Shown: positions 8,505 through 18,551, numbered from the stretch's first letter. The stretch: DNA of 64,000 nt from Lachnospiraceae bacterium (GCA_017625815.1 JAGAKD010000002.1:110642-174641), one strand, 5' to 3'. Notes: generated from the letters alone by a model not told the origin. Made by a program: numbers and translations.

Positions 8505-10196
8505 TTATTCTGCGCCACCACAGTCAAATACCCAAACTTCAGCATCTTCACCAGTATAACTCTGTTCTGCTTTAATTTGTGCTGCGCCTACTGCATGGTC
8601 TGCAATTTTATCTGTAGTTATTGCTTTATCGGCAATCTTTGCAGTTGTAATACCTTTAGCAGCAACACCAATAGTGATACTATTATTAGTCTTTTGATTT
8701 GCAGTAAAATCTACCGAGCCGGTAAGAACTCCACTTTCAGTAGTAATAGCAAGTTTACCGTTACCAATATCTCCAGGCTTAGCTGCACCAATATCCTCTG
8801 GTGTTGGAAGCGCTGGTAGAGTATAAGTAGTTGCAACACCACCATTTAAGTGTCCCCAAGCATCAAATGATTCTTCAACTACAGTAAAAGAATCACCATG
8901 ATTAAGTGCTATACCATTAGTAGAATAGCTATCAGATGGAGCAGCTTTATGGTAAATTTCAACATGGGTAATACCATTCAGTGAGCTTGTTTTAAGTTCA
9001 ATTTTCTCTGTGGATACGAGGTCTAAAGTATCTGTTGATGGTATACTTACATTATCAACTTTAATTGTTCTCCAAGTATCTTCAATATCGTCACCAGAAG
9101 GAATTAGATACCATTTAGCACCATCATATACGATAGAGTCACCAACTTTAGCAGTAAAGCCCTCATCTTGTGCATCCTTAGCAGGCTCAACCGTAAATTC
9201 GCCTGATATCTTATACATATCTCCTTTAACCGCAGAAGTAGGTAAAGAGGCAGTAGCACCTTTAAATTCCATAGCTGCAGTAGTTTCTTGTCCAATTAAA
9301 GTCTTTAAAGCTGCTTCATTAACAGAAACTTTATAATTGTTTGCACTATTTTCCTTAAACTCCTTATTATTTGTTGTTAATTCAACATCAATAAGGGTAC
9401 CAGCTGATACTGTTGTCTTTGTATCCTTTTCATTACTACTAACGTACTCTTTAGTTGCAAAGTTACTTAAATCAACTTCTGCCTTTAAGCCATTATTACT
9501 TTGGCTTAATTTAACGGCAGTTCCACCATTAGCATTACTTGATGTAGAATCAATGATAAAGCCAACTTTTGGATTCTGAGCGTTGGTATTATCAACTTCA
9601 ATTGCAGTGCCATCTTTTTTATTTACAGTTAAAACACCAAAGTCATTCTCATCTGGCAACTCAGGAAAATCAATATTTTCATAAGTAACAGTCACTTCAC
9701 CGTTGGCATTTTGTTCAACTTTCGTAACTGTTTTAATAGTAGAACCTGCTGCACTATAAGCAGTTTGCTTTGTTTTATAGCCTTCAAGTTCTTCTTGTGT
9801 AGCAAATGTAGTACCTTTTGTTACAAGAATACCATAAATAGTTTTATCATTTTCAGTCCAAGTACTATATTCAATTTTTGTTATTGCATTACCACTACCG
9901 GTTTCTTTAACTGGAAGATTTTCTTGCTTTGCCCAAGCATAAACGTCAGCAGCTTTTGCATACGCCCAAGCTGTTTCATTAAAAGTTTTACCCTCAACAC
10001 CTATTTTGACTAAATAAGCAGGAACTTCAGAGATTTTGCCACCAGCGTGTTGTTCTGCTACTGTTACTTTAGCAAGAGCAATTTCACCCTCTTTAAGTTT
10101 AAGGGTAGATTGATCCCAACCTTTAACACCATCTTTAGTAATAAGTTCGGCATGTTTATTAACAATTCTAGTATTTAGAATTTTTTCAGTTGCCAT
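8505..10196 (-). CDS. Tail fibre/structural protein (563 aa)
   Basis: Large Thr/Lys/Ala-rich protein with low-complexity stretches typical of trimeric fibres. The N-terminus (MATEKILNTRIVNKHAELIT..., then STLKLKEGEIALAKV) has the layout of the fibre adaptors that begin with KIL-T/E-TRI and have a LKEGEIA segment. The 12733-13857 gene begins MAEKILETIIVLRTDT...YKLREGEVGV, a related start. Near the C-terminus, AKGITTAKIADKAITTDKIADHAVG is a short-repeat segment commonly found in phage fibre stalks. A 120-nt AT-rich promoter-like gap precedes it. Confidence 0.75.
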   Translation of the reverse strand: MATEKILNTRIVNKHAELITKDGVKGWDQSTLKLKEGEIALAKVTVAEQHAGGKISEVPAYLVKIGVEGKTFNETAWAYAKAADVYAWAKQENLPVKETGSGNAITKIEYSTWTENDKTIYGILVTKGTTFATQEELEGYKTKQTAYSAAGSTIKTVTKVEQNANGEVTVTYENIDFPELPDENDFGVLTVNKKDGTAIEVDNTNAQNPKVGFIIDSTSSNANGGTAVKLSQSNNGLKAEVDLSNFATKEYVSSNEKDTKTTVSAGTLIDVELTTNNKEFKENSANNYKVSVNEAALKTLIGQETTAAMEFKGATASLPTSAVKGDMYKISGEFTVEPAKDAQDEGFTAKVGDSIVYDGAKWYLIPSGDDIEDTWRTIKVDNVSIPSTDTLDLVSTEKIELKTSSLNGITHVEIYHKAAPSDSYSTNGIALNHGDSFTVVEESFDAWGHLNGGVATTYTLPALPTPEDIGAAKPGDIGNGKLAITTESGVLTGSVDFTANQKTNNSITIGVAAKGITTAKIADKAITTDKIADHAVGAAQIKAEQSYTGEDAEVWVFDCGGAE

Positions 10197-10316
10197 AAAT
10201 TATTTAATCTCCTTAAATTTATTAATTTTATATAGAATTTAGTATAATATTGTATACTATATTTATTAATAATATACAATATTATACAGTAAATTTAATT
10301 TTTAATTATGCTTTAA
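10197..10316 (-). promoter_or_regulatory. AT-rich intergenic region with repeated GTATAATATTGTATA motif
   Basis: This 120-nt non-coding gap holds two near-identical blocks around 10228-10250 and 10268-10296, each containing the palindromic core TATAATATTGTATA. On the minus strand it offers TGTATAATATTGTATATTAT, resembling the early/middle promoter. A dedicated promoter for the 8505-10196 fibre gene or a binding site for a dimeric regulator are both possible. Nothing else is visible. Confidence 0.4.
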
Positions 10317-12713
10317 TTATGCCTCAGCAGAGGTGTTTGCTTTAGCATTGCCACCACTAAGAATTATAACTTCACCATTATATGTAAGTTCATTGTTAGC
10401 ATTAGCTGTTACATATTTCTTGTCAGCCTCTTCAAGAGCATCCGCGATAGCCTCAGTTTTAGCTGTTGAAATAGCTTCTGGAAGTGTTGTATTTACAGCT
10501 GTCTTAAGTACTGCAATATCATTAGCCATTGCAGCTGCACCAGATGTATCATTTGCAATCCATGTAGCAACTTCTTCTAATGTATCAAAAGCTTCTGGAG
10601 CGGTTCCAACAATTTTAGCAACTTCTTCTGCCGCAATAGCTCTTGCAGTCTTATTAGTATCAGTACCAACAAGTGCTGCAATAGCATCAGTGTTTACTTT
10701 TACTTCTGCTTTAGTAGCATAAGAATCTTTATTGTCTTCATAAACTTTAATACGTTCTGCTAAAGCATCATCTGCATTTGCACGAGCAGTAGCTTCATTA
10801 GTTATTGCAGTTGTATTACCATTAATTAAGCCAGCAAGTTCAGCATCTTTTTGGCCTAAAGCTGTAATACTAGCTGCGTGCTCACCTAATGTTGTATTGA
10901 TTGTAGTGTCAGCACCCTCAAGTGTAGTAATTTTACCTGCTAATGTAGAAATTTCTGTGGTATGACCACCAACTGTACTCTCCACATTTCCTACGCGTGT
11001 CACTAGCGCTGCAATATCTTTTTTATTAGTAGCTACTTGACCTTTGGATAGAGCATCAACTGCAGCAGCTGCATCTGTACCAGCTTTTTTAGCTTCAGCT
11101 ACAGAACCTGCAACAGTATCGTCACCGAGTAAGGTAGTAATATTTGAGCTATTAGTATCGATTCGGCTAGTAGTATTTTCGTAACTATCTACTGTTTCTT
11201 TACCAAAAATCTCATTATTAATAGCTTTCTTATAATCATTAAGAGCTGCTAATACATCAGCTGCAGATTCGCCGCCAGTCATATCAGCAATCTTATCAGT
11301 AATTGCTTTATCAACTTCACTCTTAGAGTAAGTTTCAGATTTTTTATAAGCATCTACAACAATAGCAAGAGTACCGTCAACAAGTGATACACTATCAGTT
11401 GCCTCACCTGTAGTGTGCTCAATAGTTGTTAATGTAATTTCATCTTGTTTACCGTCTAGTGCTGTTTGTACTTCACCTGCAAGCTCAGATATAGCAGTAT
11501 CAATCTGTGTATTAGTATAGTCCGCTGCGTGAGCCTGTGAGTAATCATCAATAGCTTTTTGGGCATTGCTTGCTTTAGTATCAACAGTAGTAAGATTACC
11601 ACTAAGTGTCTCTACATCAGCTGCTTTTGCATATTGGCTAAGATTTGCAGTTGCAAAAGCCTCACTAATTTTCTTATCTACAGAGCCGTCAGTCTCCGCA
11701 TTACCATTAAGAGTTTCGATAGCAGTTTTATTAGCAAGAACTTGCTCAGCAACTTCGCCGTCTTCATCAATATATTTTTGAATTTCAATTAAAGTGTCAA
11801 GAGCTTGATCTAAAGATTCTCCTTCAGCTGTAGCAAAAAACTCTTCAATTTTAGAAACCCTATTAGTTAAAGCAGTATCATCATAAGCATCTGGAACTAT
11901 AATTTCTTCAGTAACCTCTACTCCGTCCTTTTCAAGATGATAGGTAGTTTCAGTAGCACCTTCTGCCTTTTCTTCTTTAACAATCTTATATTCTGGGTGT
12001 GTGATAACTGGAAATTCTGGTATTTCAATAGCAACATCTACTTCTTTGCCAGCTTTAGTTAGTTTATAAGTAGCTTGTGAGCCTTCACTTGGAGTATCAA
12101 GCTTCTTAATTGCATACTCAGGAACTTCTGGAATCTCTGGAATTTCAGGTTCATCAACACTTATTGTATAAGTATATGTATCAGTTTCTTCATTTTGGGT
12201 TGTAGTAACATGAACATTAGGTGAACCTGCAGCTACGACAGTTTTTGTATTACCATCACCGTCTACAATAGCATCAATAGGTACCCAAGTTAAAGTACGT
12301 TTACCTTCTTCATCAATTTGAATTTGAGGAAGTGTACCATTTGCAGCCTCATCAAAACCAGGAATAGTTCCAACAGGTTTAAGATATACGTCGTATTCTT
12401 TTGCTTCGCTCTCAACAATTTTACCAGTGATACTATCTTTATAGTTACCAATAGTAACCTTACCTTGAGATTCAGTAGTAATAATATATACAACACCTTC
12501 AGCAGCGATTACTTGGTCAACATATGCAATAGCATTTGTTGCTGCATAAACAACTGCATCATTATAGGTAGCGTGTAAAGATGATAAGTCAAGTGGAATA
12601 CCATTATCACGAGTAATAGCATTACCAAGACCCATTCTATTTTTATAGGTACCAGTGCCTGTTTCAAGATTAATACCCATTAATTCCCAAACTTTATTAA
12701 TATTATTTGCCAT
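10317..12713 (-). CDS. Long coiled-coil tail fibre protein (798 aa)
   Basis: The N-terminal about 110 residues contain LGNAITRDNGIPLDLSSLHATYNDAVVYAA-type sequence (read in pieces) that closely parallels the 14286-16799 protein (FGNSMIRGNGIPLDITEVW), so the two share an attachment domain. Residues about 270-760 are dominated by Ala/Thr/Asp/Glu-rich heptad-like segments with repeated TLxGxxTT-type and AxxAALxTxVGxVES-type patterns. This is typical of long trimeric coiled-coil or beta-helical fibre shafts. It lies 19 nt after its partner gene at 12733-13857, forming the second copy of a duplicated two-gene fibre cassette. Confidence 0.8.
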   Translation of the reverse strand: MANNINKVWELMGINLETGTGTYKNRMGLGNAITRDNGIPLDLSSLHATYNDAVVYAATNAIAYVDQVIAAEGVVYIITTESQGKVTIGNYKDSITGKIVESEAKEYDVYLKPVGTIPGFDEAANGTLPQIQIDEEGKRTLTWVPIDAIVDGDGNTKTVVAAGSPNVHVTTTQNEETDTYTYTISVDEPEIPEIPEVPEYAIKKLDTPSEGSQATYKLTKAGKEVDVAIEIPEFPVITHPEYKIVKEEKAEGATETTYHLEKDGVEVTEEIIVPDAYDDTALTNRVSKIEEFFATAEGESLDQALDTLIEIQKYIDEDGEVAEQVLANKTAIETLNGNAETDGSVDKKISEAFATANLSQYAKAADVETLSGNLTTVDTKASNAQKAIDDYSQAHAADYTNTQIDTAISELAGEVQTALDGKQDEITLTTIEHTTGEATDSVSLVDGTLAIVVDAYKKSETYSKSEVDKAITDKIADMTGGESAADVLAALNDYKKAINNEIFGKETVDSYENTTSRIDTNSSNITTLLGDDTVAGSVAEAKKAGTDAAAAVDALSKGQVATNKKDIAALVTRVGNVESTVGGHTTEISTLAGKITTLEGADTTINTTLGEHAASITALGQKDAELAGLINGNTTAITNEATARANADDALAERIKVYEDNKDSYATKAEVKVNTDAIAALVGTDTNKTARAIAAEEVAKIVGTAPEAFDTLEEVATWIANDTSGAAAMANDIAVLKTAVNTTLPEAISTAKTEAIADALEEADKKYVTANANNELTYNGEVIILSGGNAKANTSAEA

Positions 12714-12732
12714 CAGTTAATTCCTCCTTCAA

Positions 12733-13857
12733 TTAAGCCCAAGCAAGTACAAGAGACTTAGCAGACGCAATAGGACCGTCCCAAGTAACTGACCACATAT
12801 CATATTTAACAGCTGTGTATCCATTAGCACCTTCAACTTCAACTGCATTAGCAGTTTTTGTAAAAGATACTTCTGCATTCATAGCTTTGCTATCAGTTGC
12901 AAAAAGACTAGAATAAGCACCAGCTTTTGCAAAGAATACTACCTGACGGCTACCTGCTGCAACTTCAAGAGCTGTAGGAAGTCCTCTAGTAGCTGTTCCC
13001 TTACCTGAAAGACCGCGAACAGTAGCAGATGTAAGAGCTGTTAGATCAAGTGGAGTGTCAAGAACTGCCCAGAAAGGCTTTCTATAACCAGTAACCTTAG
13101 CTGTACCATTGAAAGTAATTGTTGTACTAGCTACTTTCTTATCTTCTGCAAGAGTCTTGATGTTGGTATAAGGAACGTATGTTCCCTCAGCTGCTGCAGT
13201 TACAGCAACTGAACCATTAAGTGTAAGTGTCACTTCGCTGTCTGTCATTTGAGATTCATAGCTAATGCCAGTCTTATCTTCAACAGTACCAACTACTGCC
13301 TCTCCATTTTTAACAGTCCAAGCTAATGTAACACCTGTAGTGGAGTTTGCAGCACTATTAGAGTTAGATCCATACTGATAACTACCTTTACTAGATTGAC
13401 CGTCATAGTTTACTGCAGTGATATAGGTACCAGCCTCGCCACTGCTTGGAGTAAATGTTACAGATTTAAAGCTTGCAGAAGGAGATGTAACTGTAGGTTT
13501 TTTAACCTCAGAAAGTGCATCAATGATCCACTCAGAAGTAGTCATGCCTTTACCACCAGCATTTACTGAACCATTACTGATCTTATGTCTGCCAAAATCA
13601 GAAGTAAGAACAATATCGTCTTCAAAAACACCTTCTGCTTGAGGAAGGTCTTTCCAAGACATTAATTCACCTTTTGCATCCTTTGCACCAATTTTAATAA
13701 TTGTTGCATTTTTAATTACGTTACCACTATTATCAGTAATAGGCATATAACCTACACCAACTTCACCTTCACGAAGCTTATAACTGTTATCCGCTTCCCA
13801 AGCTTCTTTTGTGTCAGTTCTTAGGACAATAATGGTTTCTAAGATTTTTTCTGCCAT
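12733..13857 (-). CDS. Tail fibre/structural protein, cassette copy 2 (374 aa)
   Basis: Residues about 250-374 form a domain also found at the C-terminus of the 16814-18199 protein. Shared elements include F-x-G-x-A-x-x-TGYRK-x-FW, later VEVEGAN-x-Y-x-A-x-x-YD-x-W-x-V and a final LVLAW/LVLTW. The middle has SSGEAGTYITAV, which parallels the other copy's SGGSGEVGTTFDYPI, giving Ig-like repeat units. The N-terminus is a fibre-adaptor type (MAEKILETIIVLRTD). Probably a receptor-binding or whisker protein. Confidence 0.75.
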   Translation of the reverse strand: MAEKILETIIVLRTDTKEAWEADNSYKLREGEVGVGYMPITDNSGNVIKNATIIKIGAKDAKGELMSWKDLPQAEGVFEDDIVLTSDFGRHKISNGSVNAGGKGMTTSEWIIDALSEVKKPTVTSPSASFKSVTFTPSSGEAGTYITAVNYDGQSSKGSYQYGSNSNSAANSTTGVTLAWTVKNGEAVVGTVEDKTGISYESQMTDSEVTLTLNGSVAVTAAAEGTYVPYTNIKTLAEDKKVASTTITFNGTAKVTGYRKPFWAVLDTPLDLTALTSATVRGLSGKGTATRGLPTALEVAAGSRQVVFFAKAGAYSSLFATDSKAMNAEVSFTKTANAVEVEGANGYTAVKYDMWSVTWDGPIASAKSLVLAWA

Positions 13858-13895
13858 TTGTGTTTTACCTTTCTTAAAAATATATTTTATATTTA

Positions 13896-14189
13896 TTATT
13901 TATTAGTTGTACCTTTAGCGGTACCACCATGAATAACCTGAATTTGTGGAAGTTCTCCATAATTTCCTATAGGTTCGTATCTTTTATTTATCCTTGACCA
14001 GCAGTAAAGAAGATCTGTATCTTCTGCCCTATATAGAAGATTAGAAAAACCGGTTTTTGGAAAGCTATTTAAAGTAGCATATACTTTAATTCCACCGTTT
14101 TTTTCTAACAGATGATTTATTCGATCATTAACTTCATGTGCTTCCGGCAGTGTTTTAGTTATGCCGTTTTGAGTTATTTGTACTGCCAA
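13896..14189 (-). CDS. Small tail-region protein (97 aa)
   Basis: Begins MAVQITQNGITKTLPEAHEVND. The same kind of start (MGVKIKLTDGTEKKLIEYGEVNE) opens the 461-residue protein at 16814-18199, so this looks like a stand-alone version of that N-terminal module. It is the first gene after promoter motif 14216-14231 and ahead of cassette copy 2. The middle (YATLNSFPKTG...NLLYRAEDTDLLYCW) resembles a short beta domain seen in fibre-associated proteins. Function unknown. Confidence 0.7.
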   Translation of the reverse strand: MAVQITQNGITKTLPEAHEVNDRINHLLEKNGGIKVYATLNSFPKTGFSNLLYRAEDTDLLYCWSRINKRYEPIGNYGELPQIQVIHGGTAKGTTNK

Positions 14190-14215
14190 TTTTATTACCT
14201 CCTTGTCAATTTAAC

Positions 14216-14231
14216 AATCATATAATTTAGC
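14216..14231 (-). promoter_or_regulatory. Putative late promoter (GCTAAATTATATGATT)
   Basis: Match to the recurring GCTAAATTATAYGATG motif, 27 nt upstream of the start codon of the 97-residue gene and just downstream of a terminator hairpin. The same arrangement appears at 20.17, 34.17 and 37.55 kb. Confidence 0.6.
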
Positions 14232-14249
14232 AAATATCTGAATAAAAAT

Positions 14250-14275
14250 AAAGGACGTTTTTTTAACGTCCTTTA
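14250..14275 (-). terminator. Rho-independent terminator
   Basis: AAAGGACGTT / AACGTCCTTT inverted repeat followed by a T-rich run, immediately after the stop of the 837-residue fibre gene. Confidence 0.8.
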
Positions 14276-14285
14276 TTTTAAAACA

Positions 14286-16799
14286 TTAAAGTAAATCTAC
14301 TGATGTTTTATTTTCATAAGAAATTGCTGTTATTTTCCAACCATAGTTTACACTATTAGCTGCTACTAAACACATAGCATTAGTAGTTGTATCAACAGTG
14401 TAAACATCTCCTGCTAGCCACACTATGCCGTCAGTATCTACAAGAATTCTATTGATATTTATATGATAACTGATAGAACCAACAGTAAATACAACATTTC
14501 CACCTGTACATACTATTTTTCCTTCTCGTATTGCTTCTACCACGTCATCTACTGAATAAGTAAGTAGGTCCTCATAGCCCAGGCATAGTAATGATAGTGT
14601 ATTGTTACTACCCGAACTTATAATAGCATTTGCAGTTGCGGCGGTAGTATTTGTATCAGTTAGTTTTAAATTTGCTTTAGAAAGCTTTAAAGTTTTATTT
14701 AATTTTATTTTGTCTTTAGCGCTCATTAAACCAGCAGTGGTCTCAGTAGCTTCATTATAAGTGGTGTTAGTATCACTCCAAGGAACATTTACATAAGCAT
14801 TACCTTCTTCATCGGTTTTAACTGCATAATTTTTACCATTTTGTTCATAACCAGTTTTAATCAAACCAGCAGTATCTGAAGTAGCTAAATCATATGTAAC
14901 AGAATTTTCAGTAGAGACTGTAGGGAGACTAATAGTATTAACTGTTTCACTACCTCTTTTAAATATAAGCTGAGTATTATCTTCACTTAATTCAAGAGTA
15001 TAATTAGTAAGATCAGAAATGTTTTCACTTGTTATAATTTCATGGAAGAATGACCAGTTCTTAACTAGTGCAGTACCATCTTCTGCTATTTTGGTGAGTG
15101 GACGTAAAGTTCTATAGAATATTCTTGTACCCTCTTCCCAATTTCTTGTACCTTCAGTGTCTGCACTCCAGCAACGAATAATAATAAATTGAATATATTC
15201 TTCAGTACGTTCATCAATAGTTGGAATTTCTTTATGAAGTCCATATTTACTACCACGGCTCCAAATTTCTGGTACACAAATAGATGTATCATCATCAAGA
15301 TACATTTTACCCATATCTTGAATCTTACAGATATTATAATTACCTACTGGGTTTAATCTACCAACAGTATAGCTACCATTGCTATTAAAAGTAACTTTCT
15401 GGTCTGCTGTATAAGTAAAATTACCTAATTGGTCTTCAGAAACCCATTCATTTTTTGGATTACTACCAAAAAATATGTTAGTTCCTGCAGATAGTAATGC
15501 AAAAGGTTGTACATTTGTAACCAAATTAGACTCACCTTTAAATGCTTTAATTAAATCATAGGCATCAAAAGCTTCATCAAAACCACTAAGTATTGTATTA
15601 TTTTCGATTAGCTCATAACCTTTGCTATTTCTACTAAACTTACTTGTATTGATTGTCTCAGGTAAATTTAAAGCAGTTTTTCCCCAAGAAGGATAATATG
15701 CACCCAATGGAAGAATGTAATAATGTCCATCAGTCCCTTTATAAAGTAAAAACTGGTGATAGTTATTTGGTGTGAACATTTTGGCTTTAGCTGTAGCAGA
15801 GTCACAAGCAGTTGCAACTACGATATCATCAGGCTCAGCTGTAGTAGTTTCAACGATTTTTCTAGCCTTTGCTGTTTTATTTCCATCAGTGTCTTCTGAA
15901 TACCAAGCTGGAGCTAAAGCGCCAACACCAGTACCAAAATTTGTTATTGGTTCACCTGTATTTAAACACAAAACAGTAATTTGGCTTGGCACATCATTAT
16001 TATAGTCGACTCTATATGTAAAATCTCCTAAATAAATATAGCTAACATTAGGATCTATCTGACTAGTAGGTGTTGTTATATCAAAAGCTAAATCAAAATG
16101 CGCATATTTAAAATTATCTATAAAACTAATACGCTTAGTATTTGTTGATGTTGCTGACTCTGGAATTAATGTATAATAGCCATTTTGATTTAATTTATCA
16201 TAGATAGTTCCGGCAGGGTCACCTGTAAGAGTATTATCAGTCACAATTACATTCCCCTTAGTTGGGCTGTTTACTATATCGGAATGCACAATTGGGTCAC
16301 CAGTAAAGCGTGAAATTGTTGCTGTAGTATCTGTAAATTTTAGTTCAATTAGATTTGTTAAACTTTGTCGACTTACTACCAAACAATCATCTTTATATTC
16401 AATAGCGTAACGTTCTCCTCCCTCGACGCTACCAACATCCTTAACAGATTCATGTGTTTCATCTATTTTTGTGTCCAGTCTAGTAATACTTGCTCTTAAA
16501 TCTGCTATTGCAGCTAGTATTTCTGTAAGGTCAGCTATTGGTCTGATGTAGCTTTCATCTTCTTGTTTTACAGGAGTAATTATATATGCTTGTGCATCAG
16601 TTTCAGTAATGACAGCAATAATTTGTCCTTGGTATGCAACAGGATTACTTGCTGCATACTCTTTTGCTTTGTCCAAGTCATCCCAGACTTCGGTAATATC
16701 TAGTGGAATTCCATTACCTCTGATCATTGAGTTACCGAAATCCATTTTATTTTTATCAGTATAAACAGACTTATAAATTTGTGAATAGTTTTTAGCCAT
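14286..16799 (-). CDS. Large tail fibre protein, cassette copy 1 (837 aa)
   Basis: The N-terminus (KMDFGNSMIRGNGIPLDITE... near residues 17-38) is homologous by eye to the 10317-12713 protein and presumably anchors the fibre. Residues about 90-130 include a short coiled coil (ILAAIADLRASITRLDTKID). The long middle is Asp/Thr/Tyr-rich beta-type sequence. Around residue 690, TTYNEATETTAGLMSAKDKIKLN is the TAGLMS-x-x-D-K-x-K-L motif common in phage fibres. The protein ends with a compact C-terminal domain. It lies 14 nt after its partner at 16814-18199. Confidence 0.8.
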   Translation of the reverse strand: MAKNYSQIYKSVYTDKNKMDFGNSMIRGNGIPLDITEVWDDLDKAKEYAASNPVAYQGQIIAVITETDAQAYIITPVKQEDESYIRPIADLTEILAAIADLRASITRLDTKIDETHESVKDVGSVEGGERYAIEYKDDCLVVSRQSLTNLIELKFTDTTATISRFTGDPIVHSDIVNSPTKGNVIVTDNTLTGDPAGTIYDKLNQNGYYTLIPESATSTNTKRISFIDNFKYAHFDLAFDITTPTSQIDPNVSYIYLGDFTYRVDYNNDVPSQITVLCLNTGEPITNFGTGVGALAPAWYSEDTDGNKTAKARKIVETTTAEPDDIVVATACDSATAKAKMFTPNNYHQFLLYKGTDGHYYILPLGAYYPSWGKTALNLPETINTSKFSRNSKGYELIENNTILSGFDEAFDAYDLIKAFKGESNLVTNVQPFALLSAGTNIFFGSNPKNEWVSEDQLGNFTYTADQKVTFNSNGSYTVGRLNPVGNYNICKIQDMGKMYLDDDTSICVPEIWSRGSKYGLHKEIPTIDERTEEYIQFIIIRCWSADTEGTRNWEEGTRIFYRTLRPLTKIAEDGTALVKNWSFFHEIITSENISDLTNYTLELSEDNTQLIFKRGSETVNTISLPTVSTENSVTYDLATSDTAGLIKTGYEQNGKNYAVKTDEEGNAYVNVPWSDTNTTYNEATETTAGLMSAKDKIKLNKTLKLSKANLKLTDTNTTAATANAIISSGSNNTLSLLCLGYEDLLTYSVDDVVEAIREGKIVCTGGNVVFTVGSISYHININRILVDTDGIVWLAGDVYTVDTTTNAMCLVAANSVNYGWKITAISYENKTSVDLL

Positions 16800-16813
16800 T
16801 TATATATTCCTCC

Positions 16814-18199
16814 TTATTTCCAAGTTAATACAAGTTCTGCTGAATCTGAGAATTCAGAATCGAGATTAACATACCATAAATCATAAGCTTTAGCTTCATA
16901 TTTATTTGCACCTTCAACTTGAATACCAGATTCAACATAAGTACAAGCAACAGGAGCACCAAGTGCACTCTTATTAGTAATACTTAAACTAGTAAATTGT
17001 CCATTTGGAGCAAGAAAATAAACCTGTTTAGTTTCTGCTGGAACAGTATAATTACCACGATTATTAGTAGTTCCAATCATATAGCGGCCACTCTTCTCAA
17101 TAATGGTTGAATTACGAACCTGCTCAGATGTAATACTTTCTGGATTTTCAAGTGCATCAACAGTTTTTCTATAACCCCAGAAGCACTTTCTATAACCAGT
17201 AAATGTTGCAGTTTTACTTGTAACGATCACTGAATCACTAGTAATTTGTTTACTTGGAATTTTGGTTCCAAGGTTATTTATAGGAATTCGATCAGATTCA
17301 GTATAAGAAGCAGTACCTGTAAAAGTGTACTCAATAGCAGTATCACTATAAGTAGTTTCGCCTGTGGTAGCTTGAAGTGTAATAGTATTTCCTGTTGTCA
17401 TTGCTGTTTCATTTGTAGTTGCGTTGTCATCGCCATTTTTGAGAACAACATTACCTGAAGCAAATATGACACCAGTATCAGCTGCTTCATATTTAAGATC
17501 ATTAGCATCTTTAGAACCATAGGTATAACTACCAACATCATCAATTTTTAATGTTGCTATCGGATAATCAAATGTTGTACCTACTTCTCCACTTCCACCC
17601 GAAACTGATATTGATACAGAAGGTTTATCTACTATTGGATCTTTTGCCTCACTAAACAGTCCTGTAAATACTTCATGAATGTTTTTTCCAACTGCCTCAT
17701 AAGAAACAGAACCATTGTTTGCAGCTATTGTTTCAGCGGTAATAGTACCTACTGGTGTAGTAACCATAATATTTTCACTAAAATAAATATTATTGGCGCT
17801 ATAATTACCATCCATAGCAAGCCAGTCAAAAGTATCCTCAGCTATTTTACTATAAATATATCCAGTATAAGAATATTTATCTTCTATAATCAGGGCTTTA
17901 ATAATAGCAATGTCACCTACTGACATATCTGTAATAGCTTTTAATTCCTCATAGGTGGCTAATATATATGTTTTAGGTTCTTTTGTAGCAGGTTCAATAG
18001 TTATACCACTAAGTTGACTTTCAACTTCATTTTTAATTGTATCAGATAGATTTAAGGCCCCTATCTGATTAGTTACTTCTGTAGTTACTTTAGAATCAAT
18101 ATCGTGGTCTAAAAGTTCTTCTACAATAAATTCATTTACTTCACCATATTCGATTAGCTTTTTTTCGGTACCATCTGTAAGTTTAATTTTTACACCCAT
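16814..18199 (-). CDS. Tail fibre/structural protein, cassette copy 1 (461 aa)
   Basis: Its C-terminal about 130 residues (TGYRKCFWGYRKTVDALENPES ... QVEGANKYEAKAYDLWYV, in parts) correspond to those of the 12733-13857 protein. Its N-terminal about 40 residues resemble the 97-residue protein at 13896-14189. The central part has Ig-like, Thr/Gly/Ser-rich segments. Together with the downstream 837-residue gene it is the first copy of the duplicated cassette. TAATG coupling joins it to the small coiled-coil gene upstream. Confidence 0.75.
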   Translation of the reverse strand: MGVKIKLTDGTEKKLIEYGEVNEFIVEELLDHDIDSKVTTEVTNQIGALNLSDTIKNEVESQLSGITIEPATKEPKTYILATYEELKAITDMSVGDIAIIKALIIEDKYSYTGYIYSKIAEDTFDWLAMDGNYSANNIYFSENIMVTTPVGTITAETIAANNGSVSYEAVGKNIHEVFTGLFSEAKDPIVDKPSVSISVSGGSGEVGTTFDYPIATLKIDDVGSYTYGSKDANDLKYEAADTGVIFASGNVVLKNGDDNATTNETAMTTGNTITLQATTGETTYSDTAIEYTFTGTASYTESDRIPINNLGTKIPSKQITSDSVIVTSKTATFTGYRKCFWGYRKTVDALENPESITSEQVRNSTIIEKSGRYMIGTTNNRGNYTVPAETKQVYFLAPNGQFTSLSITNKSALGAPVACTYVESGIQVEGANKYEAKAYDLWYVNLDSEFSDSAELVLTWK

Positions 18200-18543
18200 T
18201 AGTTTTCCTCACTTTCTTGCCACAAAGAGTCTTCAGGAATATTTTCAAACTCTATTGTAAAATTATTTTCAATTATTTTTTCATTTAAATTTTTAAGCTG
18301 TTCTGTATGCTCAGTATCTTTGCCTGTAGAACGTTGAATTTCTTTATCTAATTTTTTATCCAGTCCTAAGACAAGAGCAGAAGCATCAGCCAAGGATTCT
18401 GCAGCCTTTAAAGCTTCTTCAGCTTTAGCTAAAGCCTCAGTTGCTTTTTTCTCTGCTTCTGACGCATAAATTCTAGCACTGCCATTACCTGAGCTGGTGA
18501 CAGCGGTAAGATTTGTTCGTTTTAATCTATAATTATCTGACAT
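18199..18543 (-). CDS. Small coiled-coil tail-region protein (114 aa)
   Basis: Residues 24-95 form a long Ala/Glu/Lys-rich heptad helix (SEAEKKATEALAKAEEALKA..., then LDKKLDKEIQRS...), a clear trimeric or dimeric coiled coil. The N-terminus is short and polar and the C-terminus acidic. It is coupled to the downstream fibre gene through a TAATG overlap. It probably acts as a fibre connector or adaptor; no enzymatic motif is visible. Confidence 0.7.
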   Translation of the reverse strand: MSDNYRLKRTNLTAVTSSGNGSARIYASEAEKKATEALAKAEEALKAAESLADASALVLGLDKKLDKEIQRSTGKDTEHTEQLKNLNEKIIENNFTIEFENIPEDSLWQESEEN

Positions 18544-18551
18544 ATATCCTC

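Noticed and set aside
8505-18543. Diversity-generating retroelement targeting fibre genes
   Set aside because: No reverse transcriptase, template repeat or C-type lectin variable repeat was found in the window.
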